From positions 1 through 64,000 of the forward strand of contig JBMYSW010000002.1 of the NCBI GenBank assembly GCA_049603715.1: DNA of 64,000 nt, read 5' to 3'. Below, piece by piece: positions 25,145-33,808 of this stretch (within the stretch, counting starts at the first letter, position 1; each line of letters begins with the position of its first letter). The translations under genes and the position numbers were made by a program. The notes beneath the pieces were generated by a model. That model saw only the letters and a list, made by a program, of their open reading frames with translations. It was not told the origin of the DNA and did no database searches. The DNA comes from Pontibacterium sp049603715 (GTDB lineage Bacteria > Pseudomonadota > Gammaproteobacteria > Pseudomonadales > Balneatricaceae).

Positions 25145-26221
25145 ATGCTAAAACTCTCGTTCACCAAAAAGCTGGCTGCAGTAGCAGCATGTGCTGCTGT
25201 ACTTGCGACGCCACTTCAGGCGGCCGAAAAAGTATACCGTTTAAAGTTGGCTGAAACTTGGCCTACTAACTTCCCTATTTTTGGCGATGCGCCAAAAAAC
25301 ATGGCGGCAATGGCAGAAAAAATGTCGAACGGTCGCTTAAAAATCACTATCGACTCTTCTAACAAGCACAAAGCTGCGTTGGGTATTTTTGACATGGTGC
25401 GTTCTGGCCAGTACGACATGGGTCACTCTGCGTCTTATTACTGGAAGGGCAAAGTACCTAACACGCTTTACTTCACCACCATGCCATTTGGTATGACTGC
25501 GCCTGAGCAGTACGGTTGGTTCTACCACGGTGGCGGCATGGAGCTAATGGAGAAGGTTTACTCTAAGTTCAACGTATTGTCGTTCCCAGGTGGTAACACG
25601 GGTAACCAAATGGGCGGTTGGTTCCAAAAAGAAATCAACAGTGTTGAAGACCTTCAAGGCCTTAAAATGCGTATCCCAGGCTTCGCTGGCGAAGTATTGG
25701 CTAAGCTAGGTGCTAAGCCAACTAACATCGCTACCGGTGAGCTTTACACTTCTCTTGAGCGTCGCACCATTGATGCCTTGGAGTGGGTAGGTCCATCACT
25801 TGACCTACGTATGGGCTTCCACAAAATCGCGCCTTACTACTACACTGGCTGGCATGAGCCTGCAACTGAGTTGCAGTTCATGATCAACAAGCGCTCTTGG
25901 GACCGTCTACCAGAAGACCTACAAGAAATCTTGCGTGTTTCTATGCGTACCGCAGCGTACGACATGTACATCCAGTCTTACCACGAGTCTGGCGTAAACT
26001 GGGCGACCATGAAGAGCGAATACCCGAACGTAGAAGTTCGCACTTTCCCACCTAAAGTGATCGAAGCGATGCGCACTGCTAACGACGAGTTATTGGCAGA
26101 AAAAGCAGCTGAAGATCCACTAGCGGCTGAAATCCTAGCTTCTCAAGAAAGCTACATGAAGAAGGTACGTGTTTGGACTGATATCTCAGACAAGGCTTAC
26201 CTAAACTCTATCGCTCAATAA
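25145..26221 (+). CDS. TRAP transporter substrate-binding protein (DctP, TakP-like)
   Basis: This 358-residue periplasmic protein captures an organic acid for sodium-coupled TRAP uptake. The frame opens at 25097, but AGAGGA lies 8 nt before the ATG at 25145, where the signal peptide MLKLSFTKKLAAVAACAAV...LQA begins. The DctP ligand arginine is R176 in GLKMRIPGFAGE. GELYTSLERRTIDALEWVGPSLDLRMGFHKIAPYYYTGWHEP follows the pattern of TakP-type alpha-keto acid (pyruvate-like) or lactate binding proteins. So a keto or hydroxy acid is the best guess, not a C4-dicarboxylate. Alkaline codon use is strongly biased to preferred codons, which suggests high expression. Confidence 0.9.
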   Translation: MLKLSFTKKLAAVAACAAVLATPLQAAEKVYRLKLAETWPTNFPIFGDAPKNMAAMAEKMSNGRLKITIDSSNKHKAALGIFDMVRSGQYDMGHSASYYWKGKVPNTLYFTTMPFGMTAPEQYGWFYHGGGMELMEKVYSKFNVLSFPGGNTGNQMGGWFQKEINSVEDLQGLKMRIPGFAGEVLAKLGAKPTNIATGELYTSLERRTIDALEWVGPSLDLRMGFHKIAPYYYTGWHEPATELQFMINKRSWDRLPEDLQEILRVSMRTAAYDMYIQSYHESGVNWATMKSEYPNVEVRTFPPKVIEAMRTANDELLAEKAAEDPLAAEILASQESYMKKVRVWTDISDKAYLNSIAQ

Positions 26222-26229
26222 GCGACCCG

Positions 26230-26251
26230 CCCCCAGACCTAGTGCTGGGGG
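26230..26251 (+). terminator. Intercistronic hairpin after dctP
   Basis: CCCCCAG (26230-26236), an 8-nt loop and CTGGGGG (26245-26251) form a stem followed by CCTTGTCTTTTT, an imperfect T-tract. It lies between binding protein and membrane subunits and would let the binding protein be made in excess. Confidence 0.7.
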
Positions 26252-26290
26252 CCTTGTCTTTTTGTCTTCGTCAACCTAAGGCCTGTGCTT

Positions 26291-26806
26291 ATGTATCTTA
26301 TTCGTGTTGAAAAGGCCATTAACGCTTTTTCAGAAATTTTAGGAAAAGTCGCCGCACTCCTGTTTGTTCTTATGCTGTTCAACGTGTTTATTGACGTTGT
26401 CATGCGCTACGTATTTAACGATGTATCCATTGGTATGCAAGAGCTGGAATGGCACCTGTTTGCCGCCATGTTCTTGTTAGGTGTGCCCTACACCCTTAAA
26501 GAAAACGGCCATGTCCGCGTGGACCTTATTTATGAGCGCTTGTCTGATGCAGGCAAAGCTAAAGTCGACGCCCTTGGTGCGATTATTTTGCTGTTGCCTT
26601 TTGCGCTGTTAGTCGCGTGGTTTGGTTTAGGTTTTGCGGCCGAAGCCTTTGAGCTGGGCGAAACCTCAGGCGACCCGGGTGGTTTGCCATACCGCTGGAT
26701 TATCAAAGCGGTGATTCCATTTTCTTTCTTTGCAATGGCTATTAGTGGCATGGGCATGCTACTGGGCGCCATTAACACCTTGCGTGGCTTAAAAGCGCAA
26801 GCATAA
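26291..26806 (+). CDS. TRAP transporter small membrane subunit (DctQ)
   Basis: This 171-residue protein has four predicted membrane helices and the DctQ signature VMRYVFNDVSIGMQELEWHLF at about residues 36-56, then GVPYTLKENGHVRVDLIYERL. It supports the large DctM subunit and the binding protein. The frame opens at a GTG at 26285, but AAGG is 9 nt before the ATG at 26291, which is the better start. The gene follows dctP after a hairpin and precedes dctM by 31 bp. Confidence 0.9.
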   Translation: MYLIRVEKAINAFSEILGKVAALLFVLMLFNVFIDVVMRYVFNDVSIGMQELEWHLFAAMFLLGVPYTLKENGHVRVDLIYERLSDAGKAKVDALGAIILLLPFALLVAWFGLGFAAEAFELGETSGDPGGLPYRWIIKAVIPFSFFAMAISGMGMLLGAINTLRGLKAQA

Positions 26807-26837
26807 CGATACTGATAATAACCATAGAGATAGTGTC

Positions 26838-28127
26838 ATGATCGGAATAGTCATGTTTTTTGTTGCCCTGGTAATGCTGCTTGTCGGCTTTCCAGTGGCG
26901 TTTACCTTTGGCGGCATTGCGCTAATTTTTGGCGTGTTTGCAGAAGGCCTAGATATGTTTGCCTTTATGCCGTTTCGCATTCAGAGCATCATGGAAAATA
27001 CGGTCATGATGGCTGTGCCCTTGTTTATTTTTATGGGCATCGTGCTTCAAAAAACCCGCTTGGCTGAGCAATTGCTACAAGCTATGGGCCAGCTTTTTGG
27101 TCGCGTACGCGGTGGTTTGGCTATTTCTACCGTATTGGTGGGGGCGCTATTGGCGGCTTCGACCGGTGTAGTAGGTGCCTCAGTGGTGGCAATGGGCCTT
27201 ATCTCCTTGCCGGTGATGCTCAAATACAATTACGACAAGTCGTTGGCATGCGGCACTATTTGTGCGTCGGGTACCTTAGGGCAAATCATTCCGCCTTCTA
27301 TTATTTTGATTATCCTAGGCGATGTTTTGGGTATCCCAGTAGGCGACTTGTTCCAAGCAGCGGTAGTACCGGGTGCGGTGCTGGTAGGCCTCTACATTTT
27401 GTACATTTTGATTTACTCCTTTGTGAAGCCAGAAGCGGCACCAGCGTTGCCAGAAGACACTTCGGGGCGTAGCAAACGAGAACAGTACATTGATGCTTTT
27501 AAAGCTATTTTGCCGCCACTTGCACTTATCTTGGTGGTGTTAGGTTCTATCTTTGCAGGTGTTGCGACACCAACCGAATCGGCGGCATTAGGTGGTGTAG
27601 GTGCGCTTGCATTGGCTGCAATGTACGGCGAGTTTAAATGGAAGATGGTATTTGAGTCGGCGAAAGAAACAGTGAAAGTCACCGCAATGGTCTTTGCTAT
27701 CTTGCTGGGTGCGACTGCCTTCTCAATGGCGTTTACTTACACAGGCGGTGATTACATCGTCGAAGAAGTATTGGCGGAGCTACCAGGCGGGACCACTGGC
27801 TTCTTGTTGATGTCGATGCTTGCTATTTTGATTTTGGGCTTCTTTATCGACTTTGTTGAGATCAGCTTTATTATTGTGCCAATTTTGGCACCAGTTGCAG
27901 ATGCATTGGGTATCGCACCTTTGTGGTTCGCTATTTTGATTGCGATGAACTTGCAAACCAGCTTCTTAACACCGCCCTTTGGTTTTGCGCTCTTTTATCT
28001 CAAAGGGGTGTCTCCGCCACAGGTGACGACTCAGGATATTTATAAGGGTGTGGTGCCTTACATTGTAATCCAAGCGGGTGTGGTACTTTCGATTTTGTTC
28101 TTCCCAACGTGGTACGGCTTAACCTAA
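26838..28127 (+). CDS. TRAP transporter large membrane subunit (DctM)
   Basis: This 429-residue protein with about twelve membrane helices is the sodium-coupled transport channel of the TRAP system. MAVPLFIFMGIVLQKTRLAEQLL, GASVVAMGLISLPVMLKYNYDKSLACGTICASGTLGQIIPPSI and the C-terminal ILAPVADALGIAPLWFAILIAMNLQTSFLTPPFGFALFYLKG are diagnostic DctM blocks (shown here as separate short motifs in the protein). It is the last transporter gene and is followed by a strong terminator. The sensor kinase and response regulator downstream have a separate transcript but probably control this operon. Confidence 0.93.
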   Translation: MIGIVMFFVALVMLLVGFPVAFTFGGIALIFGVFAEGLDMFAFMPFRIQSIMENTVMMAVPLFIFMGIVLQKTRLAEQLLQAMGQLFGRVRGGLAISTVLVGALLAASTGVVGASVVAMGLISLPVMLKYNYDKSLACGTICASGTLGQIIPPSIILIILGDVLGIPVGDLFQAAVVPGAVLVGLYILYILIYSFVKPEAAPALPEDTSGRSKREQYIDAFKAILPPLALILVVLGSIFAGVATPTESAALGGVGALALAAMYGEFKWKMVFESAKETVKVTAMVFAILLGATAFSMAFTYTGGDYIVEEVLAELPGGTTGFLLMSMLAILILGFFIDFVEISFIIVPILAPVADALGIAPLWFAILIAMNLQTSFLTPPFGFALFYLKGVSPPQVTTQDIYKGVVPYIVIQAGVVLSILFFPTWYGLT

Positions 28128-28196
28128 GTCACAACCGTTAATCGCGTCGGTTATCTACTTTGGCGATGTACTTAGTTATAACCGATTCGTTTTTGG

Positions 28197-28227
28197 CCCC
28201 GAGCAGTGTCGTCTGCTCGGGGTTTTT
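28197..28227 (+). terminator. Rho-independent terminator after dctM
   Basis: CCCCGAGCAG, loop TGTCGT, CTGCTCGGGG (perfect 10-bp stem) and TTTTT. It closes the TRAP operon before the two-component genes. Confidence 0.95.
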
Positions 28228-28318
28228 GTGCGTATGGCCGCTTTGGTTTTAAAGTTTGCGCCATCGCGATTGCACCGTAGAATAGATGCAAAATTAAAAT
28301 AACAATAGGCGAACCTTA

Positions 28319-29698
28319 ATGTCTCTTAAGTCAAAGATTTTACTCTTGTCTTTGCTACCCCTCATTTTAATGACTGGCGCGATTTTGATTGTGACCGGCG
28401 GCCACGTGCAAGCCTTGGCTGATCAGGAGATTAAAACCTTTGAAAGCAACTTAATGGCCGCTAAACGCAATGAGCTAAAAAACCTCGTTGACGCTGCCAT
28501 GCAGTCCATTAAGCATGTACGTGAGCAGCTGGATGAATCGCCTGAAGCCTCGAAGCAAGCCATTCGAGATATCCTTAATGAGATGACCTACGGCGATGAC
28601 GGCTATTACTTTGCTTACACGCCCAGTGGCACCAACCTAGTACATCCTATTCAGCCGGAGCTGGTGGGTAAAAATCTTTACGACCTGCAAGACCAAAACG
28701 GCAAGTATGTCATTCGCAGCTTGTTAACCCTCGCGAACGAGGGCGGCGGTTACTATCGTTACCATTGGCGTAAACCTTCTAAAACCACCATCGAAGAAAA
28801 GCTCAGCTATGTGGTGATTATTCCTGAGCTTGGCTGGATGATGGGCACCGGTGTGTACATTGACGATATTGCGGCGCAGGTAAAACAAGCGCGCTTAGAA
28901 GTTGACCGAAACGTGCGCAACAGCTTGTTTACCATCTTGATGATTTTGCTCGGTACCATGATCGTGATTGTGCTTTTGGGCATTGCGATTAATGTTCACG
29001 CCACGTCGTTAGCCAACGCGCGTTTGCGCGAAGTGGTTCACAAATATGTGCAGTTTCAAATTAATCAGCGTCGAAACTTTGCTCGTGAACTACACGATGG
29101 CATTAATCAGTTGATGGTGTCGGTTAAGTTTAAGGTGGAGCTGGCGATGGAGCAGCTTGATAGTCACCCCAGTAAGGCCTATGCACGCCTCGACGAAGCC
29201 AGCCATGTACTCAACCGGTCGATTCGTGAAGTAAGGCGGATCTCCCATGACTTGCGCCCAAGCATGCTCGACGACCTAGGGTTAGAAACTGCGCTGGTGA
29301 GCTTAAAAGACGACTTTTGTGAGCGCACAGGCATTGCCTCCGACCTGAAGGTAAAGCTGCCTGAGCACCGTTTGCCTGACGATATCGAAATCACCGTTTA
29401 CCGCATTGTGCAAGAAGCCTTGATCAATATTGAAAAGCATGCAAAGGCTAGCCATGTTAGTCTTACCTTAGAGGCTGATACCGATGGTGTAGTGGTAAAC
29501 GTTATTGACGACGGTGTTGGTTTTGATTTGCGAACCCGAGAAAAAACACCCTATGAAGGGATTGGGTTAACCAATATGCGCGAGCGCGCCGAAATTTTAG
29601 GGGGCTCGTTTAGTATTAAGAGCCGCGCTAAAGTGGGTACTCGTGTGACCGCCGCGTTTTCGCTAGAGCCATCGGGTTACAAAGCGCCCGAAGGGTAG
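28319..29698 (+). CDS. Cache-domain sensor histidine kinase (NarX/DegS class)
   Basis: This 459-residue membrane kinase has an N-terminal helix (residues 7-27) and a periplasmic single-cache (SMP_2/sCache-type) domain, with YGDDGYYFAYTPSGTNLVHP and GWMMGTGVYIDDI. A second helix (about 202-222) leads to a HisKA_3 dimerization domain with phospho-acceptor H259 in ARELHDGINQ, and an HATPase domain with N-box VQEALINIEKHAKA, DDGVGFD and GIGLTNMRERAEILGG. Such cache domains often bind small carboxylates, which matches the adjacent TRAP transporter. It should phosphorylate the NarL-type regulator 30 bp downstream. Confidence 0.92.
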   Translation: MSLKSKILLLSLLPLILMTGAILIVTGGHVQALADQEIKTFESNLMAAKRNELKNLVDAAMQSIKHVREQLDESPEASKQAIRDILNEMTYGDDGYYFAYTPSGTNLVHPIQPELVGKNLYDLQDQNGKYVIRSLLTLANEGGGYYRYHWRKPSKTTIEEKLSYVVIIPELGWMMGTGVYIDDIAAQVKQARLEVDRNVRNSLFTILMILLGTMIVIVLLGIAINVHATSLANARLREVVHKYVQFQINQRRNFARELHDGINQLMVSVKFKVELAMEQLDSHPSKAYARLDEASHVLNRSIREVRRISHDLRPSMLDDLGLETALVSLKDDFCERTGIASDLKVKLPEHRLPDDIEITVYRIVQEALINIEKHAKASHVSLTLEADTDGVVVNVIDDGVGFDLRTREKTPYEGIGLTNMRERAEILGGSFSIKSRAKVGTRVTAAFSLEPSGYKAPEG

Positions 29699-29728
29699 CA
29701 ACATAATAACAATAAGGAACACAGCAAC

Positions 29729-30364
29729 ATGGCAATAAAACTACTGATCGTCGATGATCACCCCTTGGTGCGAGAGGGGATTGCGGCGCGATTAGAGAGC
29801 GAAGAAAAATTTAAAGTGGTGGGCGAGGCGAGCAACGGCCAAGCGGGGCTCGATATGGCGCGCAGCCACCAACCTGACGTGGTTTTGATGGACGTTTCTA
29901 TGCCGATTATGAACGGCTTTGAGGCGTGTGAGGCATTTAAAGCGCAAATGCCTGAGATCAAAGTGTTGATCTTAACCATGCACGAAGACCGCGAATACAT
30001 CGTGCGAATGATCAAAACGGGCGCAAGCGGCTATGTGCTAAAAGACGTGAGCTCTAGTGAGCTTATGCGCGCAATTGAAACGGTTTTTGATGGGGGCACC
30101 TACTTTAGCTCGGGGGCATCGCAGGCACTCTTCAGTGAGTTTGATAATCACGAAACCACTGAAGAGCCCGTGCTTACGCGTCGCGAAGAAATGGTGTTAA
30201 CCCATTTAGCCGAAGGCTGCTGTAACAAAGAAATTGCCAAAAACTTGGATATTTCGGTACGTACAGTAGAAACCCACCGTCAAAATATTAAGCAAAAGCT
30301 CAATATTCAATCGGCGGCGGGCCTAACCCGTTATGCTATTGAGCACGATCTCGTAAAGCTCTAA
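29729..30364 (+). CDS. NarL/FixJ-family response regulator
   Basis: This 211-residue regulator has a receiver domain with the acidic pair D9-D10, phospho-acceptor D55 (PDVVLMDVSMP) and the conserved lysine in GYVLKDVSS. A LuxR-type helix-turn-helix follows: LTRREEMVLTHLAEGCCNKEIAKNLDISVRTVETHRQNIKQKL (from about residue 149). AAGGA precedes the ATG. It pairs with the upstream cache kinase. The TACGTA-rich palindromes before the TRAP operon are its likely sites, which would make the cluster a self-contained sense-and-import unit. Confidence 0.93.
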   Translation: MAIKLLIVDDHPLVREGIAARLESEEKFKVVGEASNGQAGLDMARSHQPDVVLMDVSMPIMNGFEACEAFKAQMPEIKVLILTMHEDREYIVRMIKTGASGYVLKDVSSSELMRAIETVFDGGTYFSSGASQALFSEFDNHETTEEPVLTRREEMVLTHLAEGCCNKEIAKNLDISVRTVETHRQNIKQKLNIQSAAGLTRYAIEHDLVKL

Positions 30365-30450
30365 GTGAATTTATTGCGTAGGTTGGGGGATTTTTCTCTA
30401 ACCTTGCGCCATTCATTGGTATAGTAGCCCCCTGAACAAGGGGAGCATTT

Positions 30451-30921
30451 ATGAGCTACATCGCACTATCTGATTATTCTAAAGGTTGGATCTTTCGCCA
30501 CCGAGAACTACCTATTTCGGCCGAGCATCAAGCCGAGATTCGCCCCTTGACGGAGCGTCGTGCTAATGAAATTTGGCGCGCGCATATCAGTAAAGCCAGT
30601 ACTCACTATAGCCACTTTCAGGCGCCAGACTGGGCCGCTCGCAAAGACGCTTGGTTAGAAGAGAGTGAGTGGCAAGCTCAGTGGGAGTCAGACAGCAATG
30701 AGCTACCAGAGCTACTGGCCGAATGGCTCGACTGGGACAAAGACACCGTGGTGTATGTTTGCTACGACAGCGACAATATCATCGAAATTCGCTGGGAAGT
30801 GTTTAAAGCCGCCTGGAAAAACTTCTTGTTTTTGGATGATGGCACCCTCGTTATCGGTAAAAAACGTAAACAAGCCGCCCAGTTTTTTGAAGACGGCAGC
30901 TTTAAGTTAGGCCAGCGTTAG
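30451..30921 (+). CDS. DUF2947 family protein
   Basis: This 156-residue, Trp-rich, acidic soluble protein resembles the DUF2947 family found in marine gammaproteobacteria. The features are MSYIALSDYSKGWIFRHRELP at the start, WESDSNELPELLAEWLDW in the middle and FKAAWKNFLFLDDGTLVIGKKRKQAAQF near the end. No catalytic motif is visible and no function is known. A good ribosome site (AAGGGGAG) precedes the ATG. Its last 20 bp overlap the convergent LysR gene. Confidence 0.78.
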   Translation: MSYIALSDYSKGWIFRHRELPISAEHQAEIRPLTERRANEIWRAHISKASTHYSHFQAPDWAARKDAWLEESEWQAQWESDSNELPELLAEWLDWDKDTVVYVCYDSDNIIEIRWEVFKAAWKNFLFLDDGTLVIGKKRKQAAQFFEDGSFKLGQR

Positions 30922-31792
30922 CCACCGCACTTTTTATCATCTCTCCTAGGGTCGTCACCGACGAGGACGCATAAGTACCGTCGGTGTACACCAAATACAA
31001 ATCATCAAAGCGCTCGACGCCCTCTGCCAAAGGTAACGGCCGCAAGCGATCGCTGGCGAGCTCATCGAGTATCTTTTGCTCTGGCAACCAAGCAAACCCC
31101 AAGCCCCTCAGTGCCGCTTTAATAGTGAGGTGTTGGTTGCTCATGGTTAGTCGTTGCTGTGAGCCCAGCCAGCCAGAGTCGATATCTCGACTGCCCGAGT
31201 CCTTAGTGACCAACTGACGGTGGTGGATCAGGTCTCGGTGGTTCAAGTTTACTTGCTGGTGCAGCGGGTGCTCTGGGCTGGCGACCGCCACAAAGCGAAC
31301 TCGCATCAAGTGCTCGGCTAAAAAGCCCGGTGGCACCTCGCCACAAATGGTTAAGTCCACCTTGTGGGATAACATAGCCTCGGTAGTACCGCTCAGGACC
31401 GTCTCCTTCCACTCGATACGAGTGTGAGGGTAGGTATCGGTAAAGCCTTGTAATGCTTCTAAAATCAAACCACTCGGAAAAATCGTATCCGTAGCGATAT
31501 GCACTTCGGCCTGCCAATGGTCCGTAAACTGAGATGCCATGGCCTCTAGTTGTTCAGCTTCGTCAATCAATGCTTTTGCTCGCTGAAACAACACCTTACC
31601 CGCGCGCGTAAGCTCTGCTTTACGGCCCTTAATCGCCAACGCCCTTACATCAAGGGTTTCTTCTAATTTGGCGACACCGTAACTCACCGACGATTGGCTT
31701 TTGCCCAAGGCTTCGGCGGCTTTTGCATATCCGCCTTTTTCAACCACGGCGACGAGGGCTTTCCACTGTTCTAGGCTGATATGGGTGCTCAT
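30902..31792 (-). CDS. LysR-family regulator of the quinone-stress cluster
   Basis: This 296-residue regulator has an N-terminal LysR helix-turn-helix (LEQWKALVAVVEKGGYAKAAEALGKSQSSVSYGVAKLEE, residues 6-44) and a type 2 periplasmic-binding-like effector domain (EVHIATDTIFPSGLILEALQGF onward). It is divergent from azoR across 189 bp that contain nested AT-rich inverted repeats, the usual LysR arrangement. It therefore probably controls azoR, and possibly the next genes, in response to an aromatic or electrophilic inducer. Its 3' end overlaps the DUF2947 gene by 20 bp on the opposite strand. Confidence 0.88.
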   Translation of the reverse strand: MSTHISLEQWKALVAVVEKGGYAKAAEALGKSQSSVSYGVAKLEETLDVRALAIKGRKAELTRAGKVLFQRAKALIDEAEQLEAMASQFTDHWQAEVHIATDTIFPSGLILEALQGFTDTYPHTRIEWKETVLSGTTEAMLSHKVDLTICGEVPPGFLAEHLMRVRFVAVASPEHPLHQQVNLNHRDLIHHRQLVTKDSGSRDIDSGWLGSQQRLTMSNQHLTIKAALRGLGFAWLPEQKILDELASDRLRPLPLAEGVERFDDLYLVYTDGTYASSSVTTLGEMIKSAVANAGLT

Positions 31793-31820
31793 GTTGGGCT
31801 CCAGTAAAAACGCTTTATCT

Positions 31821-31878
31821 ATCTAATTTTTCGATTAAATACTCCATATTTTTCCAATTTATCATTAAATGATTAGAT
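31821..31878. promoter_or_regulatory. Candidate LysR binding region
   Basis: ATCTAAT (31821-31827) and ATTAGAT (31872-31878) are inverted, and inside lies ATCATTAAATGAT (31861-31873), a 6-1-6 palindrome. The region is between the divergent lysR and azoR genes, as expected for a LysR site with an activator and a repressor half. Confidence 0.4.
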
Positions 31879-31981
31879 CATAAACTGGTTATATCAAAGG
31901 TTAGCAAGCCACCTCGGCCTAGGCTTACCGCTTTAAAACATGCAGCTTATCACTGCGACTTTTTATACAAAGGATATCGCC

Positions 31982-32584
31982 ATGAGCACACTTCTTTACG
32001 TTAGCAGCAGTATTTTTAGCGAACACGGCCAATCATCTGCGTTGGCAGCACACTTTATTGAACAAGCCAAAGCTGCCGACCCTGAGTTGGTCGTGGTGGA
32101 ACGCGACCTAGCTAAAGATGCAATTCCGCACCTAGACGCTGCACGTGTAACAGCAATGATGACGCCAGAAGCAGATCGCACCGAAGAGCAAGCCGCAGTG
32201 GTTGCTGAGTCAGATGCCTTGATTGCAGAGCTACAAGCCGCTGACCAAATCATTATTGGTTTGCCAATGTACAACTTTGGTGTGCCGTCGCAGCTTAAAG
32301 CTTGGACTGATCACATCGCACGTGCAGGCGTGACCTTCCGCTACACCGAAAACGGCCCTGTTGGTTTGCTAGACAACAAACCAGTAACGCTACTGGCCGC
32401 ACGCGGCGGTTTGTACAAAGACCAAGGCGCAGACTTCCAAGTACCTTACTTTAAGCAGCTACTTGGCTTTATCGGTTACACCGATGTAGAGGTGGTGTTT
32501 GCTGAAGGCTTGAACATGGGTGACGACGCTAAAGCATCGGCACTTAGCGCGGCAAAAGACGCTATTAACGCTCAGCTTAGTTAA
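31982..32584 (+). CDS. azoR: FMN-dependent NADH:quinone/azo reductase AzoR
   Basis: This 200-residue flavodoxin-fold reductase has the FMN-binding start LLYVSSSIFSEHGQSSALA, the core PMYNFGVPSQLKAWTDHIARAGVTFRYTENGPVGLL, and AARGGLYKDQG. These are AzoR/AcpD family signatures. It reduces quinones (two-electron) and azo compounds with NADH, avoiding semiquinones. The frame opens at 31940, but AAGGA lies 7 nt before the ATG at 31982, where the family N-terminus begins. It is divergent from a LysR gene and followed by a terminator. Confidence 0.93.
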   Translation: MSTLLYVSSSIFSEHGQSSALAAHFIEQAKAADPELVVVERDLAKDAIPHLDAARVTAMMTPEADRTEEQAAVVAESDALIAELQAADQIIIGLPMYNFGVPSQLKAWTDHIARAGVTFRYTENGPVGLLDNKPVTLLAARGGLYKDQGADFQVPYFKQLLGFIGYTDVEVVFAEGLNMGDDAKASALSAAKDAINAQLS

Positions 32585-32657
32585 AACTGGCTAGCGACTA
32601 CTTGGGCGGTGTATCACGCAAATTACATTGCCCAAGGCGCAACGAACAACAGCATTT

Positions 32658-32685
32658 AGCCAAGGTTTTGTCTTGGCTTTTTTTT
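32658..32685 (+). terminator. Rho-independent terminator after azoR
   Basis: AGCCAAG (32658-32664), a 7-nt loop, CTTGGCT (32672-32678) and a long T-run. It separates azoR from the next gene pair. Confidence 0.92.
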
Positions 32686-32805
32686 ACTGGGAAAAGTCTC
32701 GGTAAATAACAAAAACGTTTACACAATAACAAAGGGCTTACCCGTCAAGCGACGGAGGCGCGCTCGGTACAGGGCATCTGGGTAAAGCACTTAAGTGAGG
32801 TTTTT

Positions 32806-33789
32806 ATGGGTTTATTGGTTGAAGGCCAGTGGCACGATCAGTGGTACGACACAAAAGCATCGGGCGGCAAGTTTGTCCGCAGCGAATCGCAATTTCGTCA
32901 CACACTTGTGGCAACTGCTCCCGAAGAAGGGGAGGATGGCGTTGAGTATTTTTTAGCTGAACCTAATCGCTACCACTTGTATGTATCTCTTGCATGCCCA
33001 TGGGCTCATCGAACCCTGATTGTCCGTGCACTTAAAGGCTTGGAATCGCTAATTAGCGTCAGTGTGGTACACCCCGTAATGAAAGAAAACGGCTGGACCT
33101 TTGAAACTGATTTTGACGCAGCGACGGGTGATACCTCATTGGGTAAGTCGTTTTTGCACCAAGTTTACACCGCTACCCAAAGCGATTATTCCGGACGTGT
33201 CACCGTTCCTGTGTTGTGGGATAAAAAGCATAACTGCATTGTTAACAATGAGTCGTCTGAAATCATTCGTATGCTTAACACCGCATTTGATGACTTAGGT
33301 GCCAAGCAGGGCCATTTTTACCCTAGCGAGTTACGTGACCAGATAGACGAAGTAAATGAATGGGTCTACCCCATGATCAACAATGGGGTGTATCGCTCAG
33401 GCTTTGCGACCAGCCAAGACGCATATAACGAGGCGGTGGCCGAAGTTTTTGAAGGCTTGGATCGCGTAGAAGCAATTTTGGCATCGCAACGTTACTTAGT
33501 GGGTGATGCGTTTACCGAAGCGGATATTCGCCTCTTTACTACCTTGGTACGCTTCGACCCAGTGTATGTCAGCCACTTTAAGTGTGACCTGCATCGTATT
33601 GCCGACTACCCAAACATTCGCGAATATTTGCGTGAGATTTACCAAATGACTGGGGTTGCCGACACTGTTGACCTTGACCATATTCGCACCCATTACTTTG
33701 TGAGCCACGACATGATTAACCCAACAGGTGTTATTCCTCTTGGCCCAGCATTCGACTTAAACCAACCGCACCAACGCGGCAAACAGTAA
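32806..33789 (+). CDS. yqjG: Glutathionyl-hydroquinone reductase (YqjG/Xi-class GST)
   Basis: This 327-residue enzyme reduces glutathionyl-hydroquinones back to hydroquinones, freeing glutathione. The catalytic cysteine is C64 in the LACPWAHR motif. WPxxNNESSEI is seen as CIVNNESSEIIRMLN. The C-terminal helical GST domain has YLVGDAFTEADIRLFTTLVRFDPVYV and ends with THYFVSHDMINPTGVIPLGP, a hallmark of this family. Length is typical. A pirin gene follows 19 bp later, so the two form a transcription unit. Next to azoR, this points to quinone detoxification. Confidence 0.94.
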   Translation: MGLLVEGQWHDQWYDTKASGGKFVRSESQFRHTLVATAPEEGEDGVEYFLAEPNRYHLYVSLACPWAHRTLIVRALKGLESLISVSVVHPVMKENGWTFETDFDAATGDTSLGKSFLHQVYTATQSDYSGRVTVPVLWDKKHNCIVNNESSEIIRMLNTAFDDLGAKQGHFYPSELRDQIDEVNEWVYPMINNGVYRSGFATSQDAYNEAVAEVFEGLDRVEAILASQRYLVGDAFTEADIRLFTTLVRFDPVYVSHFKCDLHRIADYPNIREYLREIYQMTGVADTVDLDHIRTHYFVSHDMINPTGVIPLGPAFDLNQPHQRGKQ

Positions 33790-33808
33790 ACGCCCTGAGG
33801 AGATCATT

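Noticed and set aside
20787..28127. gudD and the TRAP genes considered as one glucarate uptake locus
   Set aside because: Two strong terminators and two unrelated genes lie between them, and the binding protein looks TakP-like rather than aldarate-specific.
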